Counted from the first letter of the stretch, positions 48,959 through 59,400 are shown. The stretch: DNA of 64,000 nt from Paenibacillus massiliensis 2301065 = DSM 16942 (GCF_000377505.1 NZ_KB898186.1:310001-374000), one strand, 5' to 3'. Notes: generated from the letters alone by a model not told the origin. A program made the numbers and translations.

Positions 48959-50704
48959 TCATCTTTTTCCCGTTACAAAAGCCAGAATCGCCTTAACGTC
49001 ATCCTCATCCACAACCCCATCATTATTGAAATCCGCTGCCTTTAGTTGATCCGGATCTAATGTGATGGTGCCTTTCAGATATTTCGTCAGCAGTAGGGCG
49101 TCCGCAGCTGATACACTGTTAGTGCCATCTAGATCGCCCTTAACAATCTGGGCGTAATACGCCGTATACGTGACCGCCCCAGTGATAACCGTCGTCTTCA
49201 ACTGGTCGCTGCTCAGCTTGGTCACACCACCATCGCTGCTCCAGCCTGTGAATCGATAGCCAGGATCAGATGTAACGGTCGGTACAGCCGCTGGATTCAT
49301 GCCCACCTCGACATCCTCACTCGCTGCGCTGATCGTTCCATGGTCGCCTGATTCGTAGCTTACCTTCACCTTCACAATAAGGATGGAAAGGGTAGCTGTG
49401 CTCGAGATGAACTGCGCCCCGGAGGCATCGGTAATGATGACGCGATACAGGTAGCCGTCCATATTCCTTAATGCTGGATTAATAGTCAGGCTGCTGTTTG
49501 TTGCTCCGTTCACATCCGTGAAGCTGTTGCCTGTACCCGTCGTATCCACCTGCCACTGATAGGTAAGACTATCTCCAGTGGCAGCTACAGAGAAGGTAGC
49601 AGCTGCATCAATATTCACTTGCGTATCTTCTGGCTGCTTAGTAATGCTTGTGTCCGTTACTAGCTGGTACAAGCCTTTATTACCGCCGACAAGCAGCTTC
49701 CCGTTACCATATTCCAAGGCGCCAAAAGAAGTAGAAGTAATGCTACTGTCTGCTGCCGCTATTGGTGTCCAGGTTGTTCCGCTATTGGATGACATGAGCA
49801 CGGTTCCGTCAGAGCGTAACACATACACATGATTGTCTTCATCAACAGCTACAGCGCGGTAATTGCTGCCTGTGGGCAATATTCTGGTTACTGTAGTACC
49901 CACGAGCTTCCATACACCATTTTGCCCGGAAATATAAGTTGTCCCTCCAGCTTGTACAAGGTCGTTTAGGTCCGAATCTGTAGAATCTACCTGAATGGTA
50001 TTCCAGGAAGCTCCTCCGTTAGTCGAGTAGTAAATGTTTTTTCGAAGATCTCCTAAAATGAAGCGACTGTTAACCTGATCGTATACAGCATTTACAATGC
50101 GCACGCCACTGAAATTAATCTTAGTCCATGCCTTCTCTTCTATATTCCCAGTGGATGAGGTTTGCCGATAAATGATATTGCTATTGCCGGCTCCCATTAC
50201 ATAATTACTCCCGTCAGTAATAACTTGCCCAAGTACCACATCTCCAGTTGGAAATGCAGATGCAGTCCAACTGGAACTGGTATTGGATGTATCATTCATA
50301 TAGCCCAAATAGGAAGTAGTAGTATAATCATCAAACATCATTGATGTAGACATATTATCTCCCGTTGCATAGACTCTATCGCCAATAAAGGAGAAGGACT
50401 CGAAGCGAAACCTTTTGCTGGAACCGAAGGTATCGTGACCGATAATTTTGGTCCAGGTCTGCAGATCCGTCGATTGATGTCCGATATTGTTACCACCATT
50501 CAGTTGGGACTTGTAGTAGAAGGTACCGTTGTTGTAATACAGCTTCATCGAGGTACCCATATCTTCCTTCAACAGCTTATACTTATACTGCGGAGCCGCT
50601 GCCGAACCATCCGCCTGCACCTCACCCTTGGGAGGCAACAAGCCACCCAGCAAGGTGGAGACCAGCGCCAGGCATAAAGTAACCCTTCCTGCTTTTTTGA
50701 GCAT
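48959..50704 (-). CDS. Secreted propeller protein with Ig-like, InlB-type and dockerin modules
   Basis: A 581-residue exported protein. Order: signal peptide (1-31); beta-propeller-like part (about 40-345) with BNR/Asp-box loops YYSTNGGASWN and LMSSNSGTTWT; Ig-like module (about 350-440); divergent InlB-type repeat (about 445-520, GYRFTGWSSDGGVTKLS); type I dockerin (about 523-581). The dockerin has two Ca-loop repeats: GDLDGTNSVSAADALLLTKYL, in which loop position 5 is Thr instead of Asp, and DFNNDGVVDEDDVKAIL. It should dock onto the cohesin modules of the protein encoded at 50878-54285. No catalytic signature is seen. The last 135 residues closely match the end of the other dockerin protein. 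Confidence 0.82.
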   Translation of the reverse strand: MLKKAGRVTLCLALVSTLLGGLLPPKGEVQADGSAAAPQYKYKLLKEDMGTSMKLYYNNGTFYYKSQLNGGNNIGHQSTDLQTWTKIIGHDTFGSSKRFRFESFSFIGDRVYATGDNMSTSMMFDDYTTTSYLGYMNDTSNTSSSWTASAFPTGDVVLGQVITDGSNYVMGAGNSNIIYRQTSSTGNIEEKAWTKINFSGVRIVNAVYDQVNSRFILGDLRKNIYYSTNGGASWNTIQVDSTDSDLNDLVQAGGTTYISGQNGVWKLVGTTVTRILPTGSNYRAVAVDEDNHVYVLRSDGTVLMSSNSGTTWTPIAAADSSITSTSFGALEYGNGKLLVGGNKGLYQLVTDTSITKQPEDTQVNIDAAATFSVAATGDSLTYQWQVDTTGTGNSFTDVNGATNSSLTINPALRNMDGYLYRVIITDASGAQFISSTATLSILIVKVKVSYESGDHGTISAASEDVEVGMNPAAVPTVTSDPGYRFTGWSSDGGVTKLSSDQLKTTVITGAVTYTAYYAQIVKGDLDGTNSVSAADALLLTKYLKGTITLDPDQLKAADFNNDGVVDEDDVKAILAFVTGKR

Positions 50705-50850
50705 AATTTGTTCTTTCTCCTCTCGAAAATATGAAAATGTGTACTAGGCAAACATGCAAGTGGGCAAGTAGGAAAATATGCGGTAGGTAGCCTATTTTTC
50801 GCTAGCCTGCATGCCCGCTTAAGGAGTACCTGCCTAGCATATATAAATAC

Positions 50851-50870
50851 AGGGGGGCATTTGCCCCCCT
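50851..50870 (-). terminator. Hairpin after the scaffold gene
   Basis: AGGGGGGCA and TGCCCCCCT with a two-base loop, followed on the minus strand by a T-rich stretch. Between it and 50704 lies a long imperfect inverted repeat (outer arms CTAGGCA/TGCCTAG); no gene. The last dockerin gene may thus have its own promoter or be read through. Confidence 0.65.
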
Positions 50871-50877
50871 AAACTAA

Positions 50878-53800
50878 TTAAATCAGGCCGGATTGCTGCA
50901 GAAGTCTTTGGATAATTGCCGCTACCTCCGCGCGAGTCATATGCTGCTTCGGTGCCAGCTCGGCAGCGCCTCTACCAGACACAATGCCTGCTTGTACGCT
51001 GTCTGCCACACTACCTTGCGCCCATGATGATACGGCTGCTGCATCCTTGAATGAACCCAGCACTGTAGCTGTGGATGTGGCGGATTGCTTGTCCTGCAGT
51101 CCAGTCAGCTTCATTGCTTTGGCAAGCATGACCATGGCCTGCTCACGCGTAATCTTGTCGTTCGGGCGGAATGTACCATCCTCATATCCGCCAATCAGCT
51201 CATATGCCTGTGCTGTGCTGACGGCCTTATTATACCAGTCCCCTTGCTTCACATCTGAGAAGTCTGTTCCTCCTTGCTCGGAAGCGAGTCCCAGTCCCCG
51301 TACCAGGATAGCTGCAAATTCTGCACGGGTAATATCGCGATTCGGACTGAACTGCCCATCCCCAGTTCCTTCAATAATCATCCGTGAACCCATATCGTTC
51401 ACAGCGGCCTTCGACCAATGGGAAGCCACATCGCTGAACTCTGTCGGGTGCCATACTACGGAGTAGATACTGTTGGTCAGACTGTTAATCTGTGCATAGT
51501 ATGTTCCACCGTTATTCACGACCTTCGTTGGTACATGTCGCACGCTTCCGTCTGGTGCAACAACGACACCTGTCGTGATCTTGTTCGGATCCACGTTAGC
51601 TGGAAGCACGATGCTCCGCTCTACGTAAGCATTGAATTTTGATACCTCAACAACAGAATCCCCATACACAGCTTTCACCGTAAATTCCAGTGGCGGTACG
51701 GCGAGTGTGAATGAACCTTGTGCAGAGGCATCTTCAACAACCTTCAGCATATTCGCTGTCACCGCAGCAATTTCAATACGTACCTTGATGTTTTCCAGTG
51801 CGATGGAATTGCCTAGCTTGTCTGCAATCGCGTCAATCTGGATCTGGCTTGCAGGAAGTGTATATGTCGCTTGAGCCGTCTTGAGCTCGACCACTGCCTG
51901 CTTGCTCTCCATGCTCTTGACCATTTGCCCGTTCAATTCACCAATAATTACATCCGACGCTGTGCTGACCGGAATCGTAATGACTGCTCCTTGACCTTCT
52001 GTTGCAAGTCTCTGCTCCAGCTTCTGTGGATCGACCTGAATCGTCGTCACCTTTTGCCCAGCGCGCTCTTCAGAGACAACTGTACCTGCTTGCTCAGCCT
52101 TGCCATTCACCAGAATTTCCACGCCGTTAGAGGCCGGGGATGTCGCTGGTGTTGATGCCGTACTGCCACCACCTGTACCGCTACCTGTGCTACCTGTGCT
52201 GCCGCTGTTGCTGCTTTCATTTCCGATGCCACTGTTGTCATCGCTGCTGGAAGAGCTTCTTGGTACCACGGTATTGGATGCAGCAGAAGCTGCGCTTGCC
52301 CCGACTGCATTCACCGCCTTCACCGTGAATGTATAGCTAGTGCCGTTGCTCAAGCCAGGTACGACGATTGGACTTGCCGTCCCTCTCACAGTCAGCCCGC
52401 CAGGCTCAGCAGTAACCTCATAGCTGGTAATCGGGCTACCGCCGTCGCTTGCTGGTGCTGTGAAGCGGACTGTCGCCTGTCTATTCCCTGCAGTAGCTGT
52501 TACGTTCGTTGGAGCTGCCGATACCGTTGCAGGCGTTGGTGTGTCAGTTCCTGGAGCACCTCCGCTACTCGGGGTTGCGCTCGCCTGAATCGAAGCAACG
52601 CTTATGCCGTGAGTATTGCCTGCTTTTACCGTGAAGTAATAAGCTTGGCCGTTACTCAGATTCCGGACTGTGTAGGTTGAGTCTGTTACACTTGCGATCT
52701 CTTGATCGCTGTATGCCCATGGCTCTGTCGCCATATAGATGTTATAGTATGTTGCTCCCGTAACGGTATTCCAGCTCAGCTCTGCCAGCTGATCTCCTCC
52801 AACTGCAGTAAGAATTTGGGGAGCAGCAGGTGCTTCTGATTCACCTGGGAATCCTGGAATCGGAACGATCGGCAGGACCATTAACGTCGCTGTACCTTGC
52901 TTGCTGGAGTCTGCTGTTGAAGTAGCCATGACGGTGTACAATCCTGGTGTAGTATCCGTCGCAACATCAACCTTGCCTGTATCATCAATAGTTACTTTGT
53001 CATTCGTGCCGCTGATGGACCAGGTTACGGTCGTAGCGGCGCCTTCTGACGCGTCCACTGTAGCATGGAACTGCTGACTGCCTCCTGGCAGTACGCCAAT
53101 GGTAGCGGGACTGACGCTTACACTGTTGACAGCCGGAGTGTCGCTGACCGTTATTTTACCAGCCTCCAGCGTCTTCTCCATTTCAGCCACGGAAGCATCT
53201 GTTACCGTAAAATGATCCAAGCTGGACGTCTGCACCGTCAAAGGCTTATCCCCGGTTGCTGCCTCATTCTTGATCAGGAAGCTTACGGTGAACAGCTTGT
53301 CTCCAGCAACAATCGGTGTATCTCCACCGTCACTGTCTGCCCAGGCCGTCTTGAGCCAACCTGCTGTATTATCATAATTGGAATCGAAGTAGTCGCCCGC
53401 TTCACCTTCAATGCTTGTCACTTCAAATGCATCAGCATCAAAGTCGATCTGCAACCCGTAGGAGCCGATTCCAGAGTTGGCACGGCTTGCCGTTACTGGC
53501 ACCTTGACCGTTTCTCCTGGCATTCCTGCTACACTACCAATACCAATCGTTGCCGTATGACGTAGCCAGTTGGCATAGAGCGTCGTATTCTCCGTAACTG
53601 TTGCTGAGGAGAAATTCCATGCCGATGTTCCGGCTGAATCAGTGAACCAGCCCAAGAAGCTGTAGCCTGCCTTGCTCGGAGCTGGCGGCTCGTTAATCGT
53701 TGTTCCGCTGCTTACACCCGTGATGCTCGTGACTGCGCTACCACCTTGCGTGTCAAACGCTACGGTATATTGCGCTGCCGAGACTGTGATTGTGCCATCA

Positions 53801-54285
53801 AACGCGTAGGATGGATCTGCGGGGTCATCTCCTTCATAAAGCGCATGATTGGTGACATTTACCTTCACCTCACCAGGCTGCACATTTTCCTTGATCCTGA
53901 ACTCCAACGTCGCAATTTTGCTTTTTTCCATGATAGCTATGACTTCATTCGTTGGAGAATCAAGATTAATAGTTCCCTGGCTTGAATTGCTGGAGTACGT
54001 ATTGGTATCTACTTCAAGCTCATTAGTCAAGGTCATCAATTCGAGCGAATTGGTGTCATACTGGAGCGAGATGTTAAATTTGTGAATAAGGAACTCAGGC
54101 TCAACATATACCGCCATACTTACTATATCTCCCGGCTTGCCCTCCGCATCGGCCACTTCAACCGCAGGCAGAGAAGTATCGGCTTGAATTGCCGGGGTGA
54201 TGGACAATACCAGGCAGATCACCAGCAATATCGACGTCCATTTTCTCCATCCAGCCAGTTGCTTCTTCGTGTCATAAAATTTCAT
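50878..54285 (-). CDS. Cohesin-bearing, SLH-anchored surface scaffold protein
   Basis: A 1135-residue exported protein. Order: signal peptide (1-35); cohesin-like module 1 (about 40-170, AEGKPGDIVSMAVYV); InlB-type repeat (about 173-242); cohesin-like module 2 (about 244-381, AGMPGETVKVPVTASRANSG); Big-type Ig module (about 383-470); two Fn3 modules (about 484-572 and 587-675); Ser/Gly linker; a 230-residue domain of unknown type (about 720-950); three SLH motifs (about 950-1135, each with ITRAEF-like core). It would be held on the cell wall by SLH and bind dockerin partners through the cohesins; both genetic neighbours encode dockerins. The ATG at 54285 has AAGGG eight bases before it, four bases after the previous stop. 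Confidence 0.88.
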   Translation of the reverse strand: MKFYDTKKQLAGWRKWTSILLVICLVLSITPAIQADTSLPAVEVADAEGKPGDIVSMAVYVEPEFLIHKFNISLQYDTNSLELMTLTNELEVDTNTYSSNSSQGTINLDSPTNEVIAIMEKSKIATLEFRIKENVQPGEVKVNVTNHALYEGDDPADPSYAFDGTITVSAAQYTVAFDTQGGSAVTSITGVSSGTTINEPPAPSKAGYSFLGWFTDSAGTSAWNFSSATVTENTTLYANWLRHTATIGIGSVAGMPGETVKVPVTASRANSGIGSYGLQIDFDADAFEVTSIEGEAGDYFDSNYDNTAGWLKTAWADSDGGDTPIVAGDKLFTVSFLIKNEAATGDKPLTVQTSSLDHFTVTDASVAEMEKTLEAGKITVSDTPAVNSVSVSPATIGVLPGGSQQFHATVDASEGAATTVTWSISGTNDKVTIDDTGKVDVATDTTPGLYTVMATSTADSSKQGTATLMVLPIVPIPGFPGESEAPAAPQILTAVGGDQLAELSWNTVTGATYYNIYMATEPWAYSDQEIASVTDSTYTVRNLSNGQAYYFTVKAGNTHGISVASIQASATPSSGGAPGTDTPTPATVSAAPTNVTATAGNRQATVRFTAPASDGGSPITSYEVTAEPGGLTVRGTASPIVVPGLSNGTSYTFTVKAVNAVGASAASAASNTVVPRSSSSSDDNSGIGNESSNSGSTGSTGSGTGGGSTASTPATSPASNGVEILVNGKAEQAGTVVSEERAGQKVTTIQVDPQKLEQRLATEGQGAVITIPVSTASDVIIGELNGQMVKSMESKQAVVELKTAQATYTLPASQIQIDAIADKLGNSIALENIKVRIEIAAVTANMLKVVEDASAQGSFTLAVPPLEFTVKAVYGDSVVEVSKFNAYVERSIVLPANVDPNKITTGVVVAPDGSVRHVPTKVVNNGGTYYAQINSLTNSIYSVVWHPTEFSDVASHWSKAAVNDMGSRMIIEGTGDGQFSPNRDITRAEFAAILVRGLGLASEQGGTDFSDVKQGDWYNKAVSTAQAYELIGGYEDGTFRPNDKITREQAMVMLAKAMKLTGLQDKQSATSTATVLGSFKDAAAVSSWAQGSVADSVQAGIVSGRGAAELAPKQHMTRAEVAAIIQRLLQQSGLI

Positions 54286-54289
54286 GTGC

Positions 54290-56116
54290 TCAACCCTTTC
54301 CTGTAATGATCGCCAGAATCGCCTTGACATCCTTATCATCCACAACTCCATCACCATTGACGTCCGCTGCTTCCAACTCCTCAGGTGTCAATTGAATGCT
54401 GCCCTTCAGATACTTTGTCAGCATCAGGGCGTCCGCAGCCGTCACGATGCCGTCGCCACTGGGATCACCTTTGATAATCCTGGCGTAGTACGCTGTGTAA
54501 GTAATTGCTTGGTTGACGACGGTTGTCTTCAACTCGTCGGTGCTCAGCTTCGTCATACCACCATCGCTGCTCCAGCCTGTGAACCGATAGCCGCTGTTCG
54601 GAGTGACGTGGGGTACCGCCGCCGGATGACCGCCCTTCACTACCGTCTCGTTCGTCGCACTGATTGTCCCATGATCGCCCGGTGCATAATCGACGGTTAC
54701 GTTCAGTGAGGTCCATTTCGCATACAAGAGAACATTGGAACTACGGATCGTAAAGGTGTCTCCGGCCTTGTAATCCGTTCCGCTACCATCCGCCGCAGTA
54801 TTCCAGCCGTCGAAGGCATAGCCAGGCTTCTCCAGATTCCCTGTATTGCCCGCCGTCGTCACAGTAGCGTGATTATCATACAAGTTCATGTCTGTAGGCA
54901 CATTACCGGCGGTTGCGCCATTGCTGTTATAAGACACGGTGTAAGCTTCACCCAGCTTCATGACCGTCATCTTCTGGCCATATACACTGTCCTGAAAAGC
55001 AATGTAAGGAGTGCCATGGTCTACCGCAAGCCAGGTATCGTTAATCAAGCCTTCGGAGAACTCGGCATTGCCCACCGTTTGCCATACGCCGTCTGTGCCG
55101 TATTTCATCACAGTAGCCTTTGCAGAGGAACCATTGCGGAAGCCCACATAGGGTGTGCCGTCTTCATCGATCGCCAGACTCGTATTATAGGCCCCATTTG
55201 TTGAGAAGCCCTCTGTACCTACAGGTGTCCAGCCATTTTGCTCGCTATAAGTCACGACGGTTGCCTTATTGCTGTGGGTGCGATCCCCGAATGCGAGGTA
55301 AGGCTGACCATCATAGACGTCGAATGCGGAGAAATAATTCAGGTTGTTATTAAAAATGTCATCCCCGAGGCTAGTCCAGTTGCTTCCTTCTGTATACTTC
55401 ATGACGGCAGCTCTATAACCATTGTAGTTATATTGGTAGGTCAGATAGAGGACGCCGTTATCCATCTTGAGCTGTATATCTGAAGGACTGCTTTCGGTAT
55501 AAATAATGTTGCCTATGAACTTCCAATTGCCATCTGTAGAATCCAGCTTCATGACAAATACCTTGCGGTTGTTCGTAAAAGCGATATAGGGCGTGCCGTC
55601 CTGATCTAGAGTCAGTCCAGCATTATAGCCCATTGGCGGCAGTGAATCGGGATTCCCGATAGGTATCCAGCCTGAACCATCGCTATATTTCATGACCATT
55701 GGCTTGCCTTCATGCGCCATATCGGGATAGACAATATATGGGGCGCCATTCCATACTTCAATCGGGGTAGTGTAGTAGGTTTGTTGGTTGAGCCCTGTGT
55801 TGTCGAGTGTTCTCCAGCCCTCTGTGCTGGAATACGTCATCACACGCAGCTGTCCATTTTGATTCTGAAAGGTCACATAGGGCGTACCATCCTCCACCGC
55901 CAGTCGGTGATATTGCATATATCCATCCGAGATGCCGGGGTTGCCTACGGTTGTCCATTTCTCGGGCGCCGCATAGGCGCGGTTCACTTCCCATGTCTGG
56001 AATGGGGGGATGTACCCCATTGTCAGCATACATGCAATTAGAATGAAACAAACCCTTCTTGCGGTCAGCATGCCTCTGTTCATCGTTCTGTTCATTCCCT
56101 TCTTTGGTTGATTCAT
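54290..56116 (-). CDS. Secreted seven-repeat propeller protein with InlB-type repeats and dockerin
   Basis: About 608 residues. After a signal peptide (hydrophobic around residues 20-38, cleaved near AYA), seven repeats of about 50 residues carry G-x-PYIAF...VMKYxxGxW..VG and should form a seven-bladed beta-propeller. Then come a Flg_new/InlB repeat (YTVSYNSNGATAGNVPT...LLYAKW), a divergent InlB repeat (GYRFTGWSSDGGMTKLS) and a C-terminal type I dockerin with Ca loops DPSGDGIVTAAD and DVNGDGVVDDKD. It is the first gene of the operon, four bp before the scaffold gene. The start is uncertain: GGAGGGG lies about 20 bases before ATG 56116, and later ATGs at 56095 and 56083 are possible. Confidence 0.82.
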   Translation of the reverse strand: MNQPKKGMNRTMNRGMLTARRVCFILIACMLTMGYIPPFQTWEVNRAYAAPEKWTTVGNPGISDGYMQYHRLAVEDGTPYVTFQNQNGQLRVMTYSSTEGWRTLDNTGLNQQTYYTTPIEVWNGAPYIVYPDMAHEGKPMVMKYSDGSGWIPIGNPDSLPPMGYNAGLTLDQDGTPYIAFTNNRKVFVMKLDSTDGNWKFIGNIIYTESSPSDIQLKMDNGVLYLTYQYNYNGYRAAVMKYTEGSNWTSLGDDIFNNNLNYFSAFDVYDGQPYLAFGDRTHSNKATVVTYSEQNGWTPVGTEGFSTNGAYNTSLAIDEDGTPYVGFRNGSSAKATVMKYGTDGVWQTVGNAEFSEGLINDTWLAVDHGTPYIAFQDSVYGQKMTVMKLGEAYTVSYNSNGATAGNVPTDMNLYDNHATVTTAGNTGNLEKPGYAFDGWNTAADGSGTDYKAGDTFTIRSSNVLLYAKWTSLNVTVDYAPGDHGTISATNETVVKGGHPAAVPHVTPNSGYRFTGWSSDGGMTKLSTDELKTTVVNQAITYTAYYARIIKGDPSGDGIVTAADALMLTKYLKGSIQLTPEELEAADVNGDGVVDDKDVKAILAIITGKG

Positions 56117-56200
56117 AGCGTCTATTTCTTGACCCCTCCTGACAGCGCAAATCTGCAACTCTCACAACTATTAATACTTTTGTCCCACTTCTTTTAGCCT

Positions 56201-56233
56201 AGTATAAAAAATCACACCTTAAAAAAACCTTAA
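56201..56233 (-). promoter_or_regulatory. Promoter of the dockerin/cohesin operon with SARP-type direct heptamers
   Basis: On the minus strand: TTAAGGT (56233-56227) and TTAAGGT (56222-56216), start to start exactly 11 bp, then nine bases, then TATACT (56206-56201) as -10. No normal -35 hexamer exists. SARP activators bind heptamer repeats of 11-bp period ending about 8 bp before the -10. A SARP-type regulator gene lies upstream (59525-60757). The link is inferred. Confidence 0.65.
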
Positions 56234-56340
56234 AAATCGACATAACTCTACAGTGCTTCTTCCCTACTAACACGCTTGTATTCCCAGTTAGATGAATCAC
56301 TCGATGACGAACGACGATAACCAGCTAAAATATTACTGAA

Positions 56341-56381
56341 AAAAACAAAAAAACAGGCCCTATCATCATGGATAGAGCCTG
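56341..56381 (-). terminator. Terminator of the sensor kinase operon
   Basis: CAGGCTCTATC pairs with GATAGGGCCTG (one G-T pair), followed on the minus strand by a long T-rich run. It separates the regulatory genes from the dockerin/cohesin operon, which therefore uses its own promoter. Confidence 0.88.
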
Positions 56382-56401
56382 TCATGTGAGCCGTTGCCTT
56401 C

Positions 56402-56461
56402 GTCAACATCCGTGTGAACACCCGCGTCAACACCCGCGTGAACACCCGCGTCAACACTCAT
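56402..56461. repeat. Five tandem copies of a 12-bp unit
   Basis: GTSAACACCCGC-type unit, alternating GTC and GTG at the start; the middle three copies are perfect apart from that alternation, the outer two diverged. It lies just past the kinase stop, before the terminator. An apparent frame through it continues into the terminator and is not a gene. Confidence 0.8.
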
Positions 56462-56468
56462 CAGCCGC

Positions 56469-59400
56469 TTACACTGCCACCGACGAGGCAGGGATGCGCA
56501 CAGTTACTTTCGTTCCGTGCCCCTGAGTGCTGTCCAGTTGCAGTGATATGCCATATTCATAAGTCAGTCGCTTGTTGATATTCAGTAAGCCCACCCCTTG
56601 CGATTCATCTGTCACAACGCGATCTAGCAGCGTCTGTAATCGCTCCGGCGGTATACCAACACCATCATCAGCTACAACAAATTGCCAATACCCATCCGAC
56701 TCACTTACTGTTAAAGTAACCAGCCCCCCTTCAAGGCGGTCACCAATACCGTGACGAATAGCATTTTCTACTAATGGCTGCAACAGTAGTGGGGGAATGC
56801 GCAAGTCCAGCGCACCTGCCGCAATATCAGATTCGAAGCGGATCCGATCGCGGAAGCGAGCTTGCTCAATATCGACATACGTGCGAATGAGCTTGAACTC
56901 CTCCTCAAAAGCAATTCTTTCATCCGTATTGCTAAATCGAAAGCTACCGCGCAGGTAATCAGCCAGATCGACGATCATTCCCCGCGCTCGTTCAATATTC
57001 GTATAGCTTGATGCGACAATACTATTCAATACGTTGAACAGAAAATGCGGCTTGATCTGGGATTGCAGGAAGGCCACCTCCATTTGGATCGCACGTCCAA
57101 GGGACTCCTTCATTGCCAGCAGACTTCCGATACGAGCCTTCAGCTCTTCCATATCGAACGGCTTGGGCAGATAATCGTTCGCCCCTGCCTGGAAGGCGGC
57201 TACCTTGTGCTGTGGTTGGATGGTGGCTGTCACCATCAGAATCGGCAGCTCCAGCAGCGAGTACCGTGTTCGCAGCTCCTGGCATACCTCATAGCCTGAC
57301 ATTCCTGGCATCATCAGATCCAGAATGACCAGATCAACCTTGTCGGCTTGCTGGAGCTGCTCCAGCACCTCATACCCGTTCTTCACGGCGATCACCCGAT
57401 AGTCAAGCCCCTGAAGTGCGTCAATGAGAACCTTCAGATTCTCGTACTGATCGTCAGCGATGAGTACCGTGTGCTTTCCCGCATGATTCGAGTAATAAGG
57501 CGTAGCAAATGAATACTGCATTTGCTTCGGAGCGACCTCAGCGCCTGGAGGAAGTGTAATCGCTGGATTGGCTGGATCAGCGACAGGAAGCGTAATCGTG
57601 AATGTCGAGCCAACTCCAGGCGTCGAGGAGACCGTAAGCGTACCGCTCTGCAGCTCTACCAATTGTCTTGCGATGGACAGTCCTAATCCGAAGCCGCCTC
57701 GCTGCGCTCCATGAAGCGATTTGAACGGATCGAAGATTAACGCCAGATCCTGCGGCTCAATGCCCCTCCCTGAATCCTGCACCGATATTTCGAGCTGATC
57801 TTCGTGTAGCCTTCCCGTCACCACAATGCTTCCATGCTCGGTATGCTTGATCGCATTGTCCAGTAAATTACCGATGACTTGACTCAGACGTCCCTCATCG
57901 GCCAGTGCAAAAGGCAAATGTGCCGGAACGTGATTCACCAGCTGAAGCTGCCGCTCGACAGCCAGATAAGAGTAGAAGCGCACTTGCATCTCAGCTACAG
58001 CACGAATGTCAATCGGCGCTAGAGCAATCTGGAGCTTACCTTGTCTCAGCTTGGACAGGTCCAGAATGTCATACACCAGCTGCGACAGTCTCTTGGTCAT
58101 GTCTGTCATCAGTTGCAGCTTCTCCCGCTGCTCTGCTGTTGGTGGATGTACGGTATCATTCAGCATCGAGCGTGAAATATTCATGACTACATGCAGTGGC
58201 GTCTTGAATTCGTGTGAGGTACGGGCCAGGAAATCATCCTTTACCTTGTCCGCCTGTAGCAGCTCCTCTGAGAGCTCCTCGATTTTACGGAAGGCGTTCG
58301 AGAAGTGAACCGACATCAGCAGGGCTAGCATGAGCAGCATCAGAAAGGGCTCAATTGGCGCCATTTCAAAAATCCGTACCCCATAGTAAATGTTCATATT
58401 CTGCTTCAACGCCTGTACATTCGAGGCCATGGCTGCTACTGCCAGATACAGGCTGCCTGCGACTCTATGGAGTGCCGCCAATACGAATACGTAGGTAGCA
58501 TACAGCAACGAAAAGGTGGTGTAGAATGTTGACATTTCGCGAAATGGCGACAACGAAATCCGGGCACCAAACAGAACATGTAACACAAGCAATATCACCC
58601 CGAAGATCAGGGCACCGCGAACGAACCATTTGGAGCAATAAGGCCGGAAGGCGGAATAGACATAGAAGAAAAATCCAAGCCCCACACCTGCTGCTGACAC
58701 CATCTGAATACGGTAATACAACCAGAAGGGCAGCGGCCCGACCACATCGAACAGCACCCGCTCACCATTCACGCTTGTGAATACGGCGATACACATGCAG
58801 ACGATGCCAAATACGGCGATGGAAAAGTCCTTTTGGCGCTGAGTGAATGAGCCTAGAAAATATAAGCCCATCACCAGAAAGGCTGTTATGGTGATCCAAT
58901 CATGAATGATGGCCCGATTATACAGGTCGGATATTTGCGTAGCTGTGCCTAGAAAGAGAGACTCATTGATTCCGCTGCTTGCGCGAAAATCATAGTTGGC
59001 CACCTGAATCAGAAGCTCATTTGAGCCAGGCTGTAGTGTGAAATAGCTTGTATATGGCTTATTCAAGGCTGCATAATCTGGCTGTTTGCCCGGATTCCCG
59101 CTGGAGCCAACCACCTGCCCATTTACCATTATTCGATTCGATACCTGAATAGATGCTGTTTTGAGTCCGTATACCGTACTGGCAGCCACGTTATCCATCT
59201 CAATTCGTAGTCTGTAGGTCACCATACCCTTCGTAGGCATCAGTTGCGACCATGATCCCGGTACCTGAATCATTGCTGCTGTTAATTTTTCCCCCGCAGT
59301 AGCAGGGATCAAATCTTGCTGAGTTAACAGCTTGTCAGGGTACAGCTCCCATTCGCCATCCAGCGGGAGCACTCCGTTCTCCGCGAACTCCCACGAGGTC

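Noticed and set aside
56248-56457. A 69-codon minus-strand frame with a repeated TRVFTRVL pattern
   Set aside because: It arises from the 12-bp tandem repeat, runs through the intrinsic terminator at 56341-56381 and has no ribosome-binding site.
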